A DNA stretch of 64,000 nt from Acinetobacter ursingii DSM 16037 = CIP 107286 (GCF_000368825.1 NZ_KB849711.1:164520-228519), one strand, 5' to 3'; counted from the stretch's first letter, positions 18,218 to 27,620 are shown. Notes: generated by a model from the sequence alone, not told the origin. Program-made: numbers and translations.

Positions 18218-18723
18218 GTCATATAATATACATCTGACATAATTTGCTTACTTTGCAAGCTGATCACCGCATGATTATGTTGCTTTGCCAGCTCATAAAA
18301 ATTTTTAAGCTGGCCAAATAACATCAGTAGTTCACGCTGCTCTTTATCGACATCTTTGCCCCATTGAAACGGGAAAAGCTTGTGTTGGTTTAACCACGCT
18401 GGATCATAACGATGTTTAAAATCATCCATCGAAATCTGCTCTAATGCTTTGGCAATCTCATCAACTTCAATCACAGGATTGTATCGTACATGAGCCACAC
18501 TCAAAGAAGGATGAGAAAAAGCATATTCGGCTTCTATCGCAAATTGAAGCGCATGTTGTTGGTCTAGATCTTTGGTTAAGAGCGCATGGAGTGCCTGCCA
18601 TGTTTCGCCCAGATTCAATTTTGAACGAATCGAGGTCGCATGATAAATCTCATCTAAGCTTTCAGCTTCAATCATTAAAATTTCGAGATCATTGGGTTCT
18701 ATTGCAAGCAAGATCGCATTCAT
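18199..18723 (-). CDS. DUF1877-like protein
   Basis: A 174-residue cytoplasmic protein, rich in acidic residues and leucine. The order GETWQALHALLT, HVRYNPVIEVDEIAKALEQIS, FKHRYDPAWL, LFGQLKNFYELAKQHNHAVI resembles YfbM/DUF1877 proteins, which have no established function. It has no signal peptide or membrane segment. It converges on and overlaps the acetyltransferase gene by 19 bases. The family assignment is from memory of the motif order and is moderately sure. Confidence 0.6.
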   Translation of the reverse strand: MNAILLAIEPNDLEILMIEAESLDEIYHATSIRSKLNLGETWQALHALLTKDLDQQHALQFAIEAEYAFSHPSLSVAHVRYNPVIEVDEIAKALEQISMDDFKHRYDPAWLNQHKLFPFQWGKDVDKEQRELLMLFGQLKNFYELAKQHNHAVISLQSKQIMSDVYYMTQASSN

Positions 18724-18820
18724 TATTATGTACTCATATCATCGTTATTTGTCTTTAGCTTAACGTGACTGAAATACGAAGTGCTTAACGATTTGTCATA
18801 CGATAATTACCAAATGTAAA

Positions 18821-18846
18821 AAAGACAGCCGAGGCTGTCTTTAAAA
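18821..18846 (-). terminator. Terminator downstream of hpxO
   Basis: AAAGACAG-CCGAGG-CTGTCTTT, followed on the minus strand by TTTACATTTGG. It lies beyond repeat copy C relative to the hpxO stop codon, so the hpxO mRNA would carry the repeat in its 3' untranslated region. Confidence 0.7.
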
Positions 18847-18871
18847 TTTATTTTAAAATGAATCTTCAAGA

Positions 18872-18948
18872 GACTTCTTTCATCAGCCCCTTTTATTTCT
18901 CCGTATCGAAGAGAAATCAACAGGATTTAAACACGGATGAAAGAAGTC
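18872..18948 (-). repeat. Palindromic intergenic repeat, copy C
   Basis: A 77-base copy with perfect 13-base inverted ends, GACTTCTTTCATC and GATGAAAGAAGTC. Inside are CCTTTTATTTCTCC and GAGAAATCAACAGGATTTAAAC. Its reverse complement aligns with copy A over the full length. It sits 14 bases after the hpxO stop codon and has the same orientation as copy B. Confidence 0.85.
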
Positions 18949-18961
18949 GAATCACAGCGCA

Positions 18962-20119
18962 TTAATCCAGCGGATTACCTACAATATTATTAATAATACC
19001 GCGCATGATATGTGGACCTTGTTCCTGACGCAGTTCTTCATACCAAGACAATGTCACCTGTTCATCTTTCATATGGGTTACATCACAACGCTTACGTGCA
19101 CGCAAAACTAGCTCATTGGCACGTTCATTACGTTTGTCCTGATAACGGCGTAATGCATCGGTTACTCCCAATGTATTGATCTGGAGCGAACGCGCCAGAT
19201 AAATCGCATCCTCCATCGCCTGACCCCCCCCCTGACCAATATCAGGCGTGGTGCTATGCGCGGCATCACCAACAATGACCACACGCCCTTTATGGTACTG
19301 GGTAAACGGTTCGATATCACAAATCTCAACGCGATTGGTTTTTTGCGGATCCAAACGTTCAATCAACTGTTGAACAGGTGCGCACCAGCCTGTGAAATAG
19401 CCCTTTAAAGTTTCTTGATATTGGGCTTTATTATTTTCAAGCCCCGCATCTAATGGCACATCTAAAAAGAAATAAAAACGATTATTTGCTACAGGCATTA
19501 AAGAGGCCCGTTTGCCTTCCCCTACAAAGGTGGTCCATTGATCAGCAGGGGCCAATTCTTCCGAAATTTCAACCAAGCCATTCCAATTGACATAACCTGC
19601 ATAACGGCGTTCTACCTGATCACCCAGCACATGGGCACGGGTGATTGAATGCGTTCCATCAGCACCCACTAACAAGTCCGCGCTGATATTTGAACCATCG
19701 GCAAACTGGATCACGACCTGTTCGCCCTGATCCTCCAGTGCGACCATACGTTTGCCCAAATGAATGTCTTCACGACCAAATTCATCCATCAGCATATTTT
19801 GTAATTCGGCACGAGAAACGGGATAAGGACGCTGTCCGACTTCATCAATCAAAGGCTGCAAGCTAAACTGGGTCATCACTTCGCCAGTCAAACCATCGAC
19901 ATAAGCCAGTTGATCCATGACCCCACCAAGCTTGGCCACTTGCTCACCCAGCCCTAAATAGTTCAGGCATTTTACGCCATTTGACCACAATGAAATTGCA
20001 GCACCGACAGGAAGAATTTGCTCGGCTTGTTCATAAATCGTGACCTGATGCCCAAATTTTTTCAATGCGATTCCAGTCGTCAAACCGCCCATACCTGCAC
20101 CGATAATAACAATATTCAT
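18962..20119 (-). CDS. hpxO: FAD-dependent urate hydroxylase HpxO
   Basis: HpxO oxidises urate to 5-hydroxyisourate with FAD and NADH, replacing the cofactor-free uricase. The 385-residue protein has the FAD-binding GxGxxG ([15 protein letters not shown], residues 5-19), [17 protein letters not shown], the GADGTHS motif, and the second FAD motif [22 protein letters not shown]. Blocks such as [15 protein letters not shown] and [12 protein letters not shown] are close to Klebsiella HpxO. It is divergent from alc across a 210-base region that probably carries shared control sites. Confidence 0.93.
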   Translation of the reverse strand: MNIVIIGAGMGGLTTGIALKKFGHQVTIYEQAEQILPVGAAISLWSNGVKCLNYLGLGEQVAKLGGVMDQLAYVDGLTGEVMTQFSLQPLIDEVGQRPYPVSRAELQNMLMDEFGREDIHLGKRMVALEDQGEQVVIQFADGSNISADLLVGADGTHSITRAHVLGDQVERRYAGYVNWNGLVEISEELAPADQWTTFVGEGKRASLMPVANNRFYFFLDVPLDAGLENNKAQYQETLKGYFTGWCAPVQQLIERLDPQKTNRVEICDIEPFTQYHKGRVVIVGDAAHSTTPDIGQGGGQAMEDAIYLARSLQINTLGVTDALRRYQDKRNERANELVLRARKRCDVTHMKDEQVTLSWYEELRQEQGPHIMRGIINNIVGNPLD

Positions 20120-20229
20120 TGTGTAATCCCCCTTATGTATCCTGCAACATTATCCGTGTTATAGCTAAAACCATGCCATGTGTAGGGAAATACAGCCTAT
20201 TATTGGAATTGGCATATACCCTGCATAGC

Positions 20230-20256
20230 AAAGTGCAATGATGATGCACTTTTTCT
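20230..20256 (+). promoter_or_regulatory. Inverted repeat in the hpxO-alc divergent region
   Basis: AAAGTGCA at 20230-20237 and TGCACTTT at 20245-20252 form a perfect 8-bp inverted repeat around ATGATGA, then TTCTC. It lies 111 bases upstream of hpxO and 74 bases upstream of the alc ATG. It could be an operator for a urate- or allantoin-responsive regulator or a weak terminator; position between two divergent promoters favours the former. Confidence 0.4.
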
Positions 20257-20329
20257 CATTCTGAGGTAAAAATGCACCCGTATTCAATTAAACTTTTATC
20301 ATCTCATTGCAAATAATGGTATATCACTT

Positions 20330-21334
20330 ATGGCTACGCTTCTCGCTCCAGCATTTGAACTTCCAAATCAACTGCATTCCCTAACCAATCTGGCAGATAG
20401 CCGTATTGGCGCACAAATTGTTGAATGTTCAGATGAATTTTTTGCAGAAGCAAAACGTATGTTGCAATTTGAAGCACCTATTTTTGTCGAAGATAAATTC
20501 GATGATCATGGCAAATGGATGGATGGATGGGAAACCCGCCGTAAACGTCATTCTGGTTATGACTGGTGTATCGTAAAACTGGGCGTTGCAGGTAAAATCA
20601 AGGCAGTAGATGTCGATACCACGTTTTTTACAGGAAACTATCCTGCTTCTGCTTCATTAGAGGGCTGCTATGCACCAAATGATGACACTCAAAATGCACT
20701 ATGGCAGCCCATTTTAGCCAACAGTATTTTGGGGCCGAGTCAGCATCATATTTTTGATATTGAAAACCAAACCGTGTTTACCCATATCCGTATTAATATT
20801 TTTCCAGATGGCGGTGTAGCACGTTTACGCATCTATGGTGAAGTACAAATTCAAAGCACGAATAGCACAGAAACGCTTGATTTGTTAGCTTTGCAAAATG
20901 GCGGACGAGTGATTGCCTACAGTGACGCACACTTTGGTCATCCCCGTAACCTGATCAATCCCGGACGTGGCATCAATATGGGTGATGGCTGGGAAACCAA
21001 ACGTCGTCGTGCGCCAGGCTTTGACTGGTGTATTTTGGCGTTGGGACAAGCAGGAAAAATTGAGAAAATTGAAATTGATACCGCCCACTTTAAGGGCAAC
21101 TATCCTGCGCAAGTATCGATTCAAGCAGTTTATATTGAAGATGCAACCGACCCGCAACTGATTCCACAAAGTATGTTCTGGCCATTCCTGCTCAATGCTC
21201 AGGATATGCAAATGGATCATATTCATGACTATATCAATGACATTTTAGCGCATGAAAAAATCTCTCATATCCGTGTCAATATGATTCCAGATGGCGGAAT
21301 TAGTCGTATTCGTCTTTGGGGAAAACGGGCTTAA
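20330..21334 (+). CDS. alc: Allantoicase
   Basis: Allantoicase hydrolyses allantoate to ureidoglycolate and urea. The 334-residue protein is built from two homologous halves: each has DGWET(R/K)RRR, G(Y/F)DWCI, and a GNYPAS/GNYPAQ segment, at about residues 63-110 and 222-266, each followed by a HIR(I/V)N(I/M)xPDGG motif (residues 150 and 320 regions). That duplication is typical of the family. It is followed 12 bases later by allA on the same strand. Confidence 0.95.
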   Translation: MATLLAPAFELPNQLHSLTNLADSRIGAQIVECSDEFFAEAKRMLQFEAPIFVEDKFDDHGKWMDGWETRRKRHSGYDWCIVKLGVAGKIKAVDVDTTFFTGNYPASASLEGCYAPNDDTQNALWQPILANSILGPSQHHIFDIENQTVFTHIRINIFPDGGVARLRIYGEVQIQSTNSTETLDLLALQNGGRVIAYSDAHFGHPRNLINPGRGINMGDGWETKRRRAPGFDWCILALGQAGKIEKIEIDTAHFKGNYPAQVSIQAVYIEDATDPQLIPQSMFWPFLLNAQDMQMDHIHDYINDILAHEKISHIRVNMIPDGGISRIRLWGKRA

Positions 21335-21346
21335 GCCGAGAACAAT

Positions 21347-21850
21347 ATGTCAAAAACTGTGATTAAAATTTTGTCGCTGACCAATGAAAACTTTGCCCCT
21401 TTCGGCGAAGTGATTGGCTGTACAGGGCATGAATTTTTCCATATCAATGATGCCCATACAGAACGTTATCATGGTCTGGTCGAAACTGAAATTCAGGGTG
21501 AAGCCAAGGCAGGGATTAGTATTTTCCGCAATATTAAAACCACCACGCTACCATTGACTATTCAGATGTTAGAGCGCCATCCCCACGGATCTCAAGCTTT
21601 TATTCCCATGCAGGGACAAGCATTTCTGATTGTTGTTGCGCCCAGTTTAAATGCACAGCAGCCCGATATTGATCAGATTCATGCTTTTATCAGCGATGGT
21701 TCTCAAGGTGTCAATTATCGTGCGGGAACTTGGCATCATCCATTGCTAACCCTTGAATCTCCGAGCGATTTTGCAGTGATTGATCGGATTGGCTCAGGAC
21801 CCAATTGTGATGTTTATACTTTCCCTTATGCTGTGAAGATTGAGGCTTAA
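21347..21850 (+). CDS. allA: Ureidoglycolate lyase
   Basis: AllA splits ureidoglycolate into glyoxylate and urea, the last step of the pathway encoded here. The 167-residue cupin-fold protein has ENFAPFGEVIGC near residues 15-26, LERHPHGSQAFIPM near 77-90, and NYRAGTWHHPLLTL near 124-137, matching AllA. It forms an operon with alc. Confidence 0.93.
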   Translation: MSKTVIKILSLTNENFAPFGEVIGCTGHEFFHINDAHTERYHGLVETEIQGEAKAGISIFRNIKTTTLPLTIQMLERHPHGSQAFIPMQGQAFLIVVAPSLNAQQPDIDQIHAFISDGSQGVNYRAGTWHHPLLTLESPSDFAVIDRIGSGPNCDVYTFPYAVKIEA

Positions 21851-21960
21851 TCTTCTCGCATGAAATCCTTATCCACTGCCTTGTACTGGTTTACAGAGCA
21901 GTGGTTTTCTTTATAAGCAAAGAATTTTAGAATAAATATTTAAACGACACTTGCTCAACA

Positions 21961-22698
21961 ATGAAAATAAAATATTCTCTTTTTGCATGCTTAACCTGTG
22001 GCATTTTGGTTTCACCGCTTAGTTTTGCCGAACTCAGTTTTGAACAGGAATTACAGCAAGGCTGCGCCAAAGTCAAAAGTGATGCGCTTTTAGGTAAAAA
22101 ATACTACGACCAAAAGCAATACGCCAAGGCTATTGAATATTTTGAATATCAGGCCGCATGGACACAATTTTGCCAGTTAAATGCTGAAGATGACAAAATC
22201 ACATTTTCCGACCGTGATGTTGAACTCGCCAATAATAATGTTGGTCTGAGCTATGCCAAACTTGGTAAACCTTTATGGGCTAGAGCATGGTTTCTACGGA
22301 CACCAGACTCCAAAGTCAGTCAATACAATTTAAAACAGCTCACCTTGCCAAAAGTCAGCAATACAATTGAAGGCGAATATGTTACATCGGCTGGCTTTGG
22401 ACAATGGAGTAGCATCACTGTTTCAAAAACCGCCAAGACTTATCGCATTGCATTTGATGGTTATTATTTTGGTTTACGTGGTTTGATTTACGGCCCTAAT
22501 ATGGGTTCTTTTGAAACCCGTATGCCTTTGTCTGCTCATCAGGCTCAGTATCGTTATGAAGATTGTAAGATTGACCTCAAATTCGGTCAGGATCAATATG
22601 GTCGAAAAATAATTGTTGAGCAAAATGACAATAATTCTGGCTGCGGTTTTGGACACAATGTCTATGCAGGTGGCACTTATTATCAAGTTGAAAAATAA
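21961..22698 (+). CDS. Exported protein with Sel1/TPR-like N-terminus, unknown
   Basis: A 245-residue exported protein with a signal peptide (MKIKYSLFACLTCGILVSPLSFA). Residues about 30-125 look helical and TPR-like (KKYYDQKQYAKAIEYFEYQAAW; NNNVGLSYAKLGKPLWARAW). The C-terminal 110 residues are beta-rich and aromatic, with paired cysteines (EDCKIDLKF, SGCGFG) and IEGEYVTSAGFGQWSSITV. I do not recognise the family. It stands alone after allA; there is no evidence that it belongs to the urate pathway. Confidence 0.7.
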   Translation: MKIKYSLFACLTCGILVSPLSFAELSFEQELQQGCAKVKSDALLGKKYYDQKQYAKAIEYFEYQAAWTQFCQLNAEDDKITFSDRDVELANNNVGLSYAKLGKPLWARAWFLRTPDSKVSQYNLKQLTLPKVSNTIEGEYVTSAGFGQWSSITVSKTAKTYRIAFDGYYFGLRGLIYGPNMGSFETRMPLSAHQAQYRYEDCKIDLKFGQDQYGRKIIVEQNDNNSGCGFGHNVYAGGTYYQVEK

Positions 22699-22894
22699 AA
22701 GCCATTTAAATTGTGACCTCGTTTTTAATCACTGAAATACGAGCTTGGCTCTTTAAAAAAAATAAATGAGCCAGTAAAAATGCGATGCTAGCAACAATAT
22801 TCGTCTGAAACTGAGCGACAGTGAAGCGTATTTGTTGCATACTTTTTTCAAGTAGCTGACACAATCAAAATATGAAGCTGCGGTATTTATAACA

Positions 22895-23452
22895 ATGACT
22901 CAAAATGAGAATAACGAGATGGATATACGCTTTATTCCAGTGCTAGATTTGGATGATCGTCAGCAAAGTTTGCAAGCTGATGGATTGAAGAATTCGTCTC
23001 AGCCTTTAGCAACTGATTGTTTGTTCTATGCCATTCAAGATATTTCTGATGCTTATCTGAGTAAAATTCTAAAAGAGACCGTTTTTAAAAATACCTCTTT
23101 GAACGGTGGCTATGTATTGCTTGATGCCGAACAGCGACCGATACTTTTACCGCGCTGTTGCTCAGATTTAAATGATATTCATGCTTGGGAGCAACTGGCT
23201 CAAGGTAATCTGAAACAGTTCTGGATTGGACATCCTCAAGTGTTATGTGAATATCAGGGAGATATGATCAAATTTAAACCAGATGCCAGTCAGGATCATA
23301 CTGGCTTTGAAGTGCCTGTTACATCATTAAAACAGGCAGTACAGGCTTTAAAAGATGAACTTCAGCAGATTCATCATCGTTTTCAACGACTCGCACATCT
23401 GGAAAAACTGAAAGTTGAAAAAGTGTTAAAACTGATACCTCAGCTGCTTTAA
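22895..23452 (+). CDS. Hypothetical protein
   Basis: A 185-residue acidic cytoplasmic protein without signal peptide or membrane segment. It has a globular N-terminal part (FIPVLDLDDRQQSLQADGL, YAIQDISDAYL, GGYVLLDAEQRPILLPRCCSDL) and a C-terminal coiled-coil-like region rich in Gln, Leu and Lys (residues about 145-185). I do not recognise it. Start codon usage is uncertain between the first ATG and an ATG eight codons later. It converges on parE, with a 34-base inverted repeat between them. Confidence 0.65.
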   Translation: MTQNENNEMDIRFIPVLDLDDRQQSLQADGLKNSSQPLATDCLFYAIQDISDAYLSKILKETVFKNTSLNGGYVLLDAEQRPILLPRCCSDLNDIHAWEQLAQGNLKQFWIGHPQVLCEYQGDMIKFKPDASQDHTGFEVPVTSLKQAVQALKDELQQIHHRFQRLAHLEKLKVEKVLKLIPQLL

Positions 23453-23460
23453 CCAGCTTT

Positions 23461-23494
23461 AGAACCCCTATATGCATGCACATATAGGGGTTCT
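23461..23494. terminator. Inverted repeat between convergent genes
   Basis: A perfect 14-bp inverted repeat, AGAACCCCTATATG and CATATAGGGGTTCT, around CATGCA. No T tract follows on either side, so it may be a factor-dependent terminator or an mRNA-end stabiliser for the two convergent transcripts. Confidence 0.5.
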
Positions 23495-23518
23495 AAGAAG
23501 TGGTGTTTAAACTCAATC

Positions 23519-25399
23519 TTAGATAGGAATATCCGCCAAATTACCTTTTTGCTCTAACCAATGTTTTCGGTCGCCAGAACGTTTTTTGGCAAGAAGTTTA
23601 TCCAGTAAACCTGCGGTCAAATGGGTATCGTCCAGATCAAGCTGTACCAAGCGGCGCGTATTCGGGTCCATCGTGGTTTCACGTAATTGACCTGCATTCA
23701 TCTCACCCAATCCTTTAAATCGGGTAATTTGCGGATTTTTGCTTTTAACTTTAGACAGAATCGCCTCTAACTCAGCTTCATCCAGTGCGTAAAATACATC
23801 TTTGCCTGCATCAATACGAAACAGTGGTGGCATCGCCACAAACAAATGTCCTTCTTCGACCAATGCAGGAAAATGCTTGACGAATAAAGCACATAGCAAC
23901 GTCGCAATATGTAAACCATCCGAATCGGCATCGGCCAGAATACAGATTTTGCCATAACGAAGTTCTGACAAATCATCACTGCCCGGATCAACGCCAATCG
24001 CAATCGCAATGTCATGTACCTCTTGTGAAGCCAAAACCTCATCGGAGGACACTTCCCAGGTATTCAAAATTTTACCGCGAATCGGCATGATGGCCTGAAA
24101 GTTCTTGTCGCGTGCCTGTTTGGCACTCCCCCCCGCAGAATCACCCTCGACAATAAATAGCTCAGATTCTTCACGAGTTTGTCCAACACAATCAGCCAGT
24201 TTTCCAGGCAAAGCTGGCCCCGACACAATCTTTTTACGCTCAACTTTTTTGGCGGCTTTTAAACGTCGTCCCGCTTTAGAAATCGCCATTTCTGCCAGTT
24301 GCATGGCAATTTCAGAGTTTTGATTGAGCCACAAAGCAAACGCATCTTTGGCAATATTAAGCACGATCCCTGAGGCTTCACGGCTGGAAAGTCGTTCTTT
24401 GGTTTGACCTGAAAATTGCGGTTCCTGAAATTTAAGCGACAGAATGAAATTGACACCATCCCAGACATCTTCGGCAGACAGCTTTAAATTACGCGGCAAT
24501 AAATTGCGAAGTTCACAAAACTCACGCAGTGCTTCGGTGACACCAGAACGCAAGCCATTAACATGGGTTCCGCCTTGCGCAGTTGGAATCAGGTTGACAT
24601 AACTTTCCTGAATTTGCTCACCACCTTCGACATTCCAGCAGATTGCAAACTCACAACTGGCGCGTTCGGCTTGACCCTGACTGACAAAAGCAGGCATCGG
24701 GACAATCTCACGGTCTTCCAATTCATCCATCAAATAGTCGACCAAACCATTTTCAAATTGCCATTCGATTTTTTCATCATTGATTTGATCGATGTAGCTA
24801 ATTTTAAGTCCAGCCGCCAAAACTGCTTTGGCTTTTAGATTATGCTTAAGTGCTTTTAAGGCAAATTTTGGACTGTCAAAATATTTGGTTTCTGGCCAAA
24901 AATGTACGGTAGTGCCTGTTGCTCGTTTTGCGACTTTTCCTTCAAGCACCTCAAGCGGTGCGACAGGTTCACCCTGCTCAAAAGCCATCTTATAAAGATT
25001 GCCCTGACGCTGAACTTCAACCTCAACCCGACTGGACAAGGCATTCACCACCGAAATCCCGACCCCATGTAAGCCGCCCGAAAACTGATAGTTATCGGTG
25101 CTGAATTTACCACCTGCATGTAATTTGGTTAGGATAATCTCAATGCCGCTTTGACCATATTCAGGATGAATATCCACTGGCATCCCGCGACCATTGTCTT
25201 CAACTGACAATGAGCCGTCTTTATAAACCGTCACACAGATTTTATTGGCATGTCCCGCCAGCGCCTCATCCACGGCATTATCAATCACTTCCTGTGCAAG
25301 ATGGTTTGGACGTGTCGTATCGGTGTACATGCCTGGACGACGACGTACAGGATCTAAACCCGATAAAACTTCAAGTGATTGAGCCGTATATTGTGACAC
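23519..25399 (-). CDS. parE: DNA topoisomerase IV subunit B
   Basis: ParE is the ATPase subunit of topoisomerase IV, which decatenates daughter chromosomes. The 626-residue protein has the GHKL ATPase motifs (DNAVDEALAGHA, EDNGRGMPVDIHPE, GGLHGVGISVVNALS), the Toprim region (LFIVEGDSAGGSAKQARD; ADADSDGLHI) and the ParE-type end (RFKGLGEMNAGQLRETTMDP). Length is normal. It follows yqiA by 14 bases, the same order as in E. coli. parC is not in this window. Confidence 0.97.
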   Translation of the reverse strand: MSQYTAQSLEVLSGLDPVRRRPGMYTDTTRPNHLAQEVIDNAVDEALAGHANKICVTVYKDGSLSVEDNGRGMPVDIHPEYGQSGIEIILTKLHAGGKFSTDNYQFSGGLHGVGISVVNALSSRVEVEVQRQGNLYKMAFEQGEPVAPLEVLEGKVAKRATGTTVHFWPETKYFDSPKFALKALKHNLKAKAVLAAGLKISYIDQINDEKIEWQFENGLVDYLMDELEDREIVPMPAFVSQGQAERASCEFAICWNVEGGEQIQESYVNLIPTAQGGTHVNGLRSGVTEALREFCELRNLLPRNLKLSAEDVWDGVNFILSLKFQEPQFSGQTKERLSSREASGIVLNIAKDAFALWLNQNSEIAMQLAEMAISKAGRRLKAAKKVERKKIVSGPALPGKLADCVGQTREESELFIVEGDSAGGSAKQARDKNFQAIMPIRGKILNTWEVSSDEVLASQEVHDIAIAIGVDPGSDDLSELRYGKICILADADSDGLHIATLLCALFVKHFPALVEEGHLFVAMPPLFRIDAGKDVFYALDEAELEAILSKVKSKNPQITRFKGLGEMNAGQLRETTMDPNTRRLVQLDLDDTHLTAGLLDKLLAKKRSGDRKHWLEQKGNLADIPI

Positions 25400-25413
25400 C
25401 TTGTACGATTTCC

Positions 25414-26001
25414 TTATTTAAGCGAATAGGTTAAAAATTCAAGAATCAACGGTATTTTTTGTTCAAAATCATCCATTGCATGGTTACCATGCGCATCCGA
25501 TAAAATCAAGGCGCGATGTGATGGCTGACTATAATAACGCTGTGCCTCACGATAATCCAAAGTTTCATCGCCCTGCTGAAGCAACACGAGTATTTTCTCG
25601 GCAGGATCAGCATAGGGTACAGCCATCTGCTCAAGCTGATCCAAATGCTGTTCGGTGAGTGTCCAACGATCACCCACCCAGTAAGGAATCTGATTGATAC
25701 CAAATAAATCGCGAAACAGTTGCCATGGTCGCACAGCAGGATTGATCAATACAGCAGGCAAAGCATATTTGGCGACAAACTGAGTCGCATAAAACCCACC
25801 AAAGCTACTACCTACTAACACCACCTGATCCAACTCCTCTATCAACTGCTGAATCACGTCTACCACGACCAACGGCGGTAAATTTAAATCAGGTAAATGT
25901 ACCTGAATTTCAGGATGGTGAATTTGACAATAGTGTTTAAGCTGTTGCCCTTTGATCGAGAAAGGGCTACTTTGAAAGCCATGTAAATAGACCAGATTCA
26001 T
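25414..26001 (-). CDS. yqiA: YqiA/YcfP-family esterase
   Basis: A 195-residue small alpha/beta hydrolase. It starts MNLVYLHGFQSSPFS, and has the nucleophile elbow GSSFGGFYA (GxSxGG), VLINPAVRP, and a C-terminal DAHGNHAMDDFE containing the catalytic histidine. E. coli YqiA acts on CoA esters in vitro and is likewise encoded beside parE. I selected the ATG matching family starts; the frame extends 12 residues upstream without a clear ribosome-binding site. Confidence 0.88.
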   Translation of the reverse strand: MNLVYLHGFQSSPFSIKGQQLKHYCQIHHPEIQVHLPDLNLPPLVVVDVIQQLIEELDQVVLVGSSFGGFYATQFVAKYALPAVLINPAVRPWQLFRDLFGINQIPYWVGDRWTLTEQHLDQLEQMAVPYADPAEKILVLLQQGDETLDYREAQRYYSQPSHRALILSDAHGNHAMDDFEQKIPLILEFLTYSLK

Positions 26002-26221
26002 GCGCAGAAGCACCATTAATAATGTGATATTCATCACAACTATGTTTTAATTTGTACCTATGCCTAAATTGTTAGACAAAAAAATAAAAATAACTGGTCA
26101 TTCATCAGTATTTTTAAATAGTTGTGAATGCAACACCTAATAAGATGAATATAATCGTTTTATCGCCTGAAGCAAATGAAAAATAAAGTAACAGGTGCGT
26201 GCATGAATCAAGGATTTGGAT

Positions 26222-27571
26222 ATGCCAAGTTTAACGCCTTTACACGAGACCTATTGTAAATGGGATCGTACGCCACCGAGTCAGGCCGATGTGCTTGAGG
26301 GTTTGGCACAACTGGTGAGTACCAGTTTATTGGGGGTTCACGATGTTGTTCAGATTATCCATCGTGAAGTATTACAAACGACCTTTGGGATGAGTGACCA
26401 GCAATCCCGTCGTTTTTTAAAAATTCCACGAATTGAACGTTTGCAGCAATGGTCATATAACACCTTACAAAAATATGGTCGTTATTTTCTTGCCCCGAGT
26501 TTACGTCGTATTATTGAACAATTTCCAACCCTACACGACAAACCCTTAACTCCTACCCTGCACTTTTTGGTCGGTGCATTAAATGGGGTGTTAGGCGATT
26601 ATCTGCTCAAACATCAAAATCCAATGGCATTACCTATGGTGTTATATGACCATTATGGTGCATTGCAACAAGGCGACATTGCAGGTCGTGTGGTGATTTT
26701 TGTACATGGATTATGTATGAATCATACGGACTGGACCAATCGTAATTTTGGTGGCATTGGAGAACGTTTACTGGCGCAGCGTGATCACAATATTATGCTG
26801 TATCTCAACTACAATACTGGACGTCGAATTTCAGCCAATGGCCGCAGCTTGGCCAATACACTTGAAGATTTGATCACCCGTAATCCTCGCATTACTAGTA
26901 TCGATTTGATTGGGCATAGCATGGGCGGATTGGTATCACGTAGTTCGTTGTTTTATGGCAAACAAAATATGCACCAGTGGACACATATGGTGGGCAATCT
27001 GGTCTGTATCGGTTCGCCACATCATGGAGCAGTGTTGGAGCGTTTTGGATTCGCGCTACAAGATCGACTAGGCAGTTTTCCTTTCGTGAAATTGATTGGC
27101 CATTTGGTCAATATCCGCAGCAACGGTATTTTGGACTTACGTCATGGCAGTGTGCGTGATGATGACTGGGAACATTTGGAAGCCCGAATTGGACTAATGG
27201 ATGATAACCGTAAACCTGCTCCACTACCTTCACATATCAGTACGTTCTTTGTTGCTGGTACGGTTGAACATGAAAATCAGAAAAAAAGTCTCAAAGCCTT
27301 GTCGATTATTGGCGATTATCTGGTCAGTGTAAAAAGTGCCTTAGGAGAGCATCCAAATCCACGTTTTCAACTCAAACTCCCAGATTCGCATAAAGCCGTT
27401 TTTCATGGGTTAAATCATTTTGAAATTCAGTATCATTCCAGCGTTTCTGAACAAATTACCCGCTGGTTTTATCCTGAACATGATGACTATGCATGTTTGG
27501 GTGTGCAAACTCATATGATTAACATGCAAAATTATGATCCTACTGATCTTACTGGGATTGTGGAGACTTGA
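26222..27571 (+). CDS. PGAP1/lipase-like alpha/beta hydrolase
   Basis: A 449-residue protein with a helical N-terminal region of about 150 residues and a C-terminal alpha/beta hydrolase. The core has FVHGLCMNHTDW, the nucleophile motif GHSMGGLVSR and CIGSPHHGAVLER; a likely catalytic histidine is in GLNHFEIQYH. PGAP1-like and lipase-class proteins share this HGL-GHSMGG-GSPHHG order. There is no signal peptide, so it is probably cytoplasmic or loosely membrane-bound; the substrate is unknown. ATG 26222 follows AAGGA at good spacing. Confidence 0.82.
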   Translation: MPSLTPLHETYCKWDRTPPSQADVLEGLAQLVSTSLLGVHDVVQIIHREVLQTTFGMSDQQSRRFLKIPRIERLQQWSYNTLQKYGRYFLAPSLRRIIEQFPTLHDKPLTPTLHFLVGALNGVLGDYLLKHQNPMALPMVLYDHYGALQQGDIAGRVVIFVHGLCMNHTDWTNRNFGGIGERLLAQRDHNIMLYLNYNTGRRISANGRSLANTLEDLITRNPRITSIDLIGHSMGGLVSRSSLFYGKQNMHQWTHMVGNLVCIGSPHHGAVLERFGFALQDRLGSFPFVKLIGHLVNIRSNGILDLRHGSVRDDDWEHLEARIGLMDDNRKPAPLPSHISTFFVAGTVEHENQKKSLKALSIIGDYLVSVKSALGEHPNPRFQLKLPDSHKAVFHGLNHFEIQYHSSVSEQITRWFYPEHDDYACLGVQTHMINMQNYDPTDLTGIVET

Positions 27572-27620
27572 TTTATTTTGTCCGCGGTCAAGTCATCATG
27601 CTCTTGTCTAGTTCTGAAAT

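Noticed and set aside
16736..18871. A composite transposon
   Set aside because: The bracketing repeats are tiny and lack any transposase, and the genes between look like normal chromosomal genes, so only a repeat-bounded segment is claimed.
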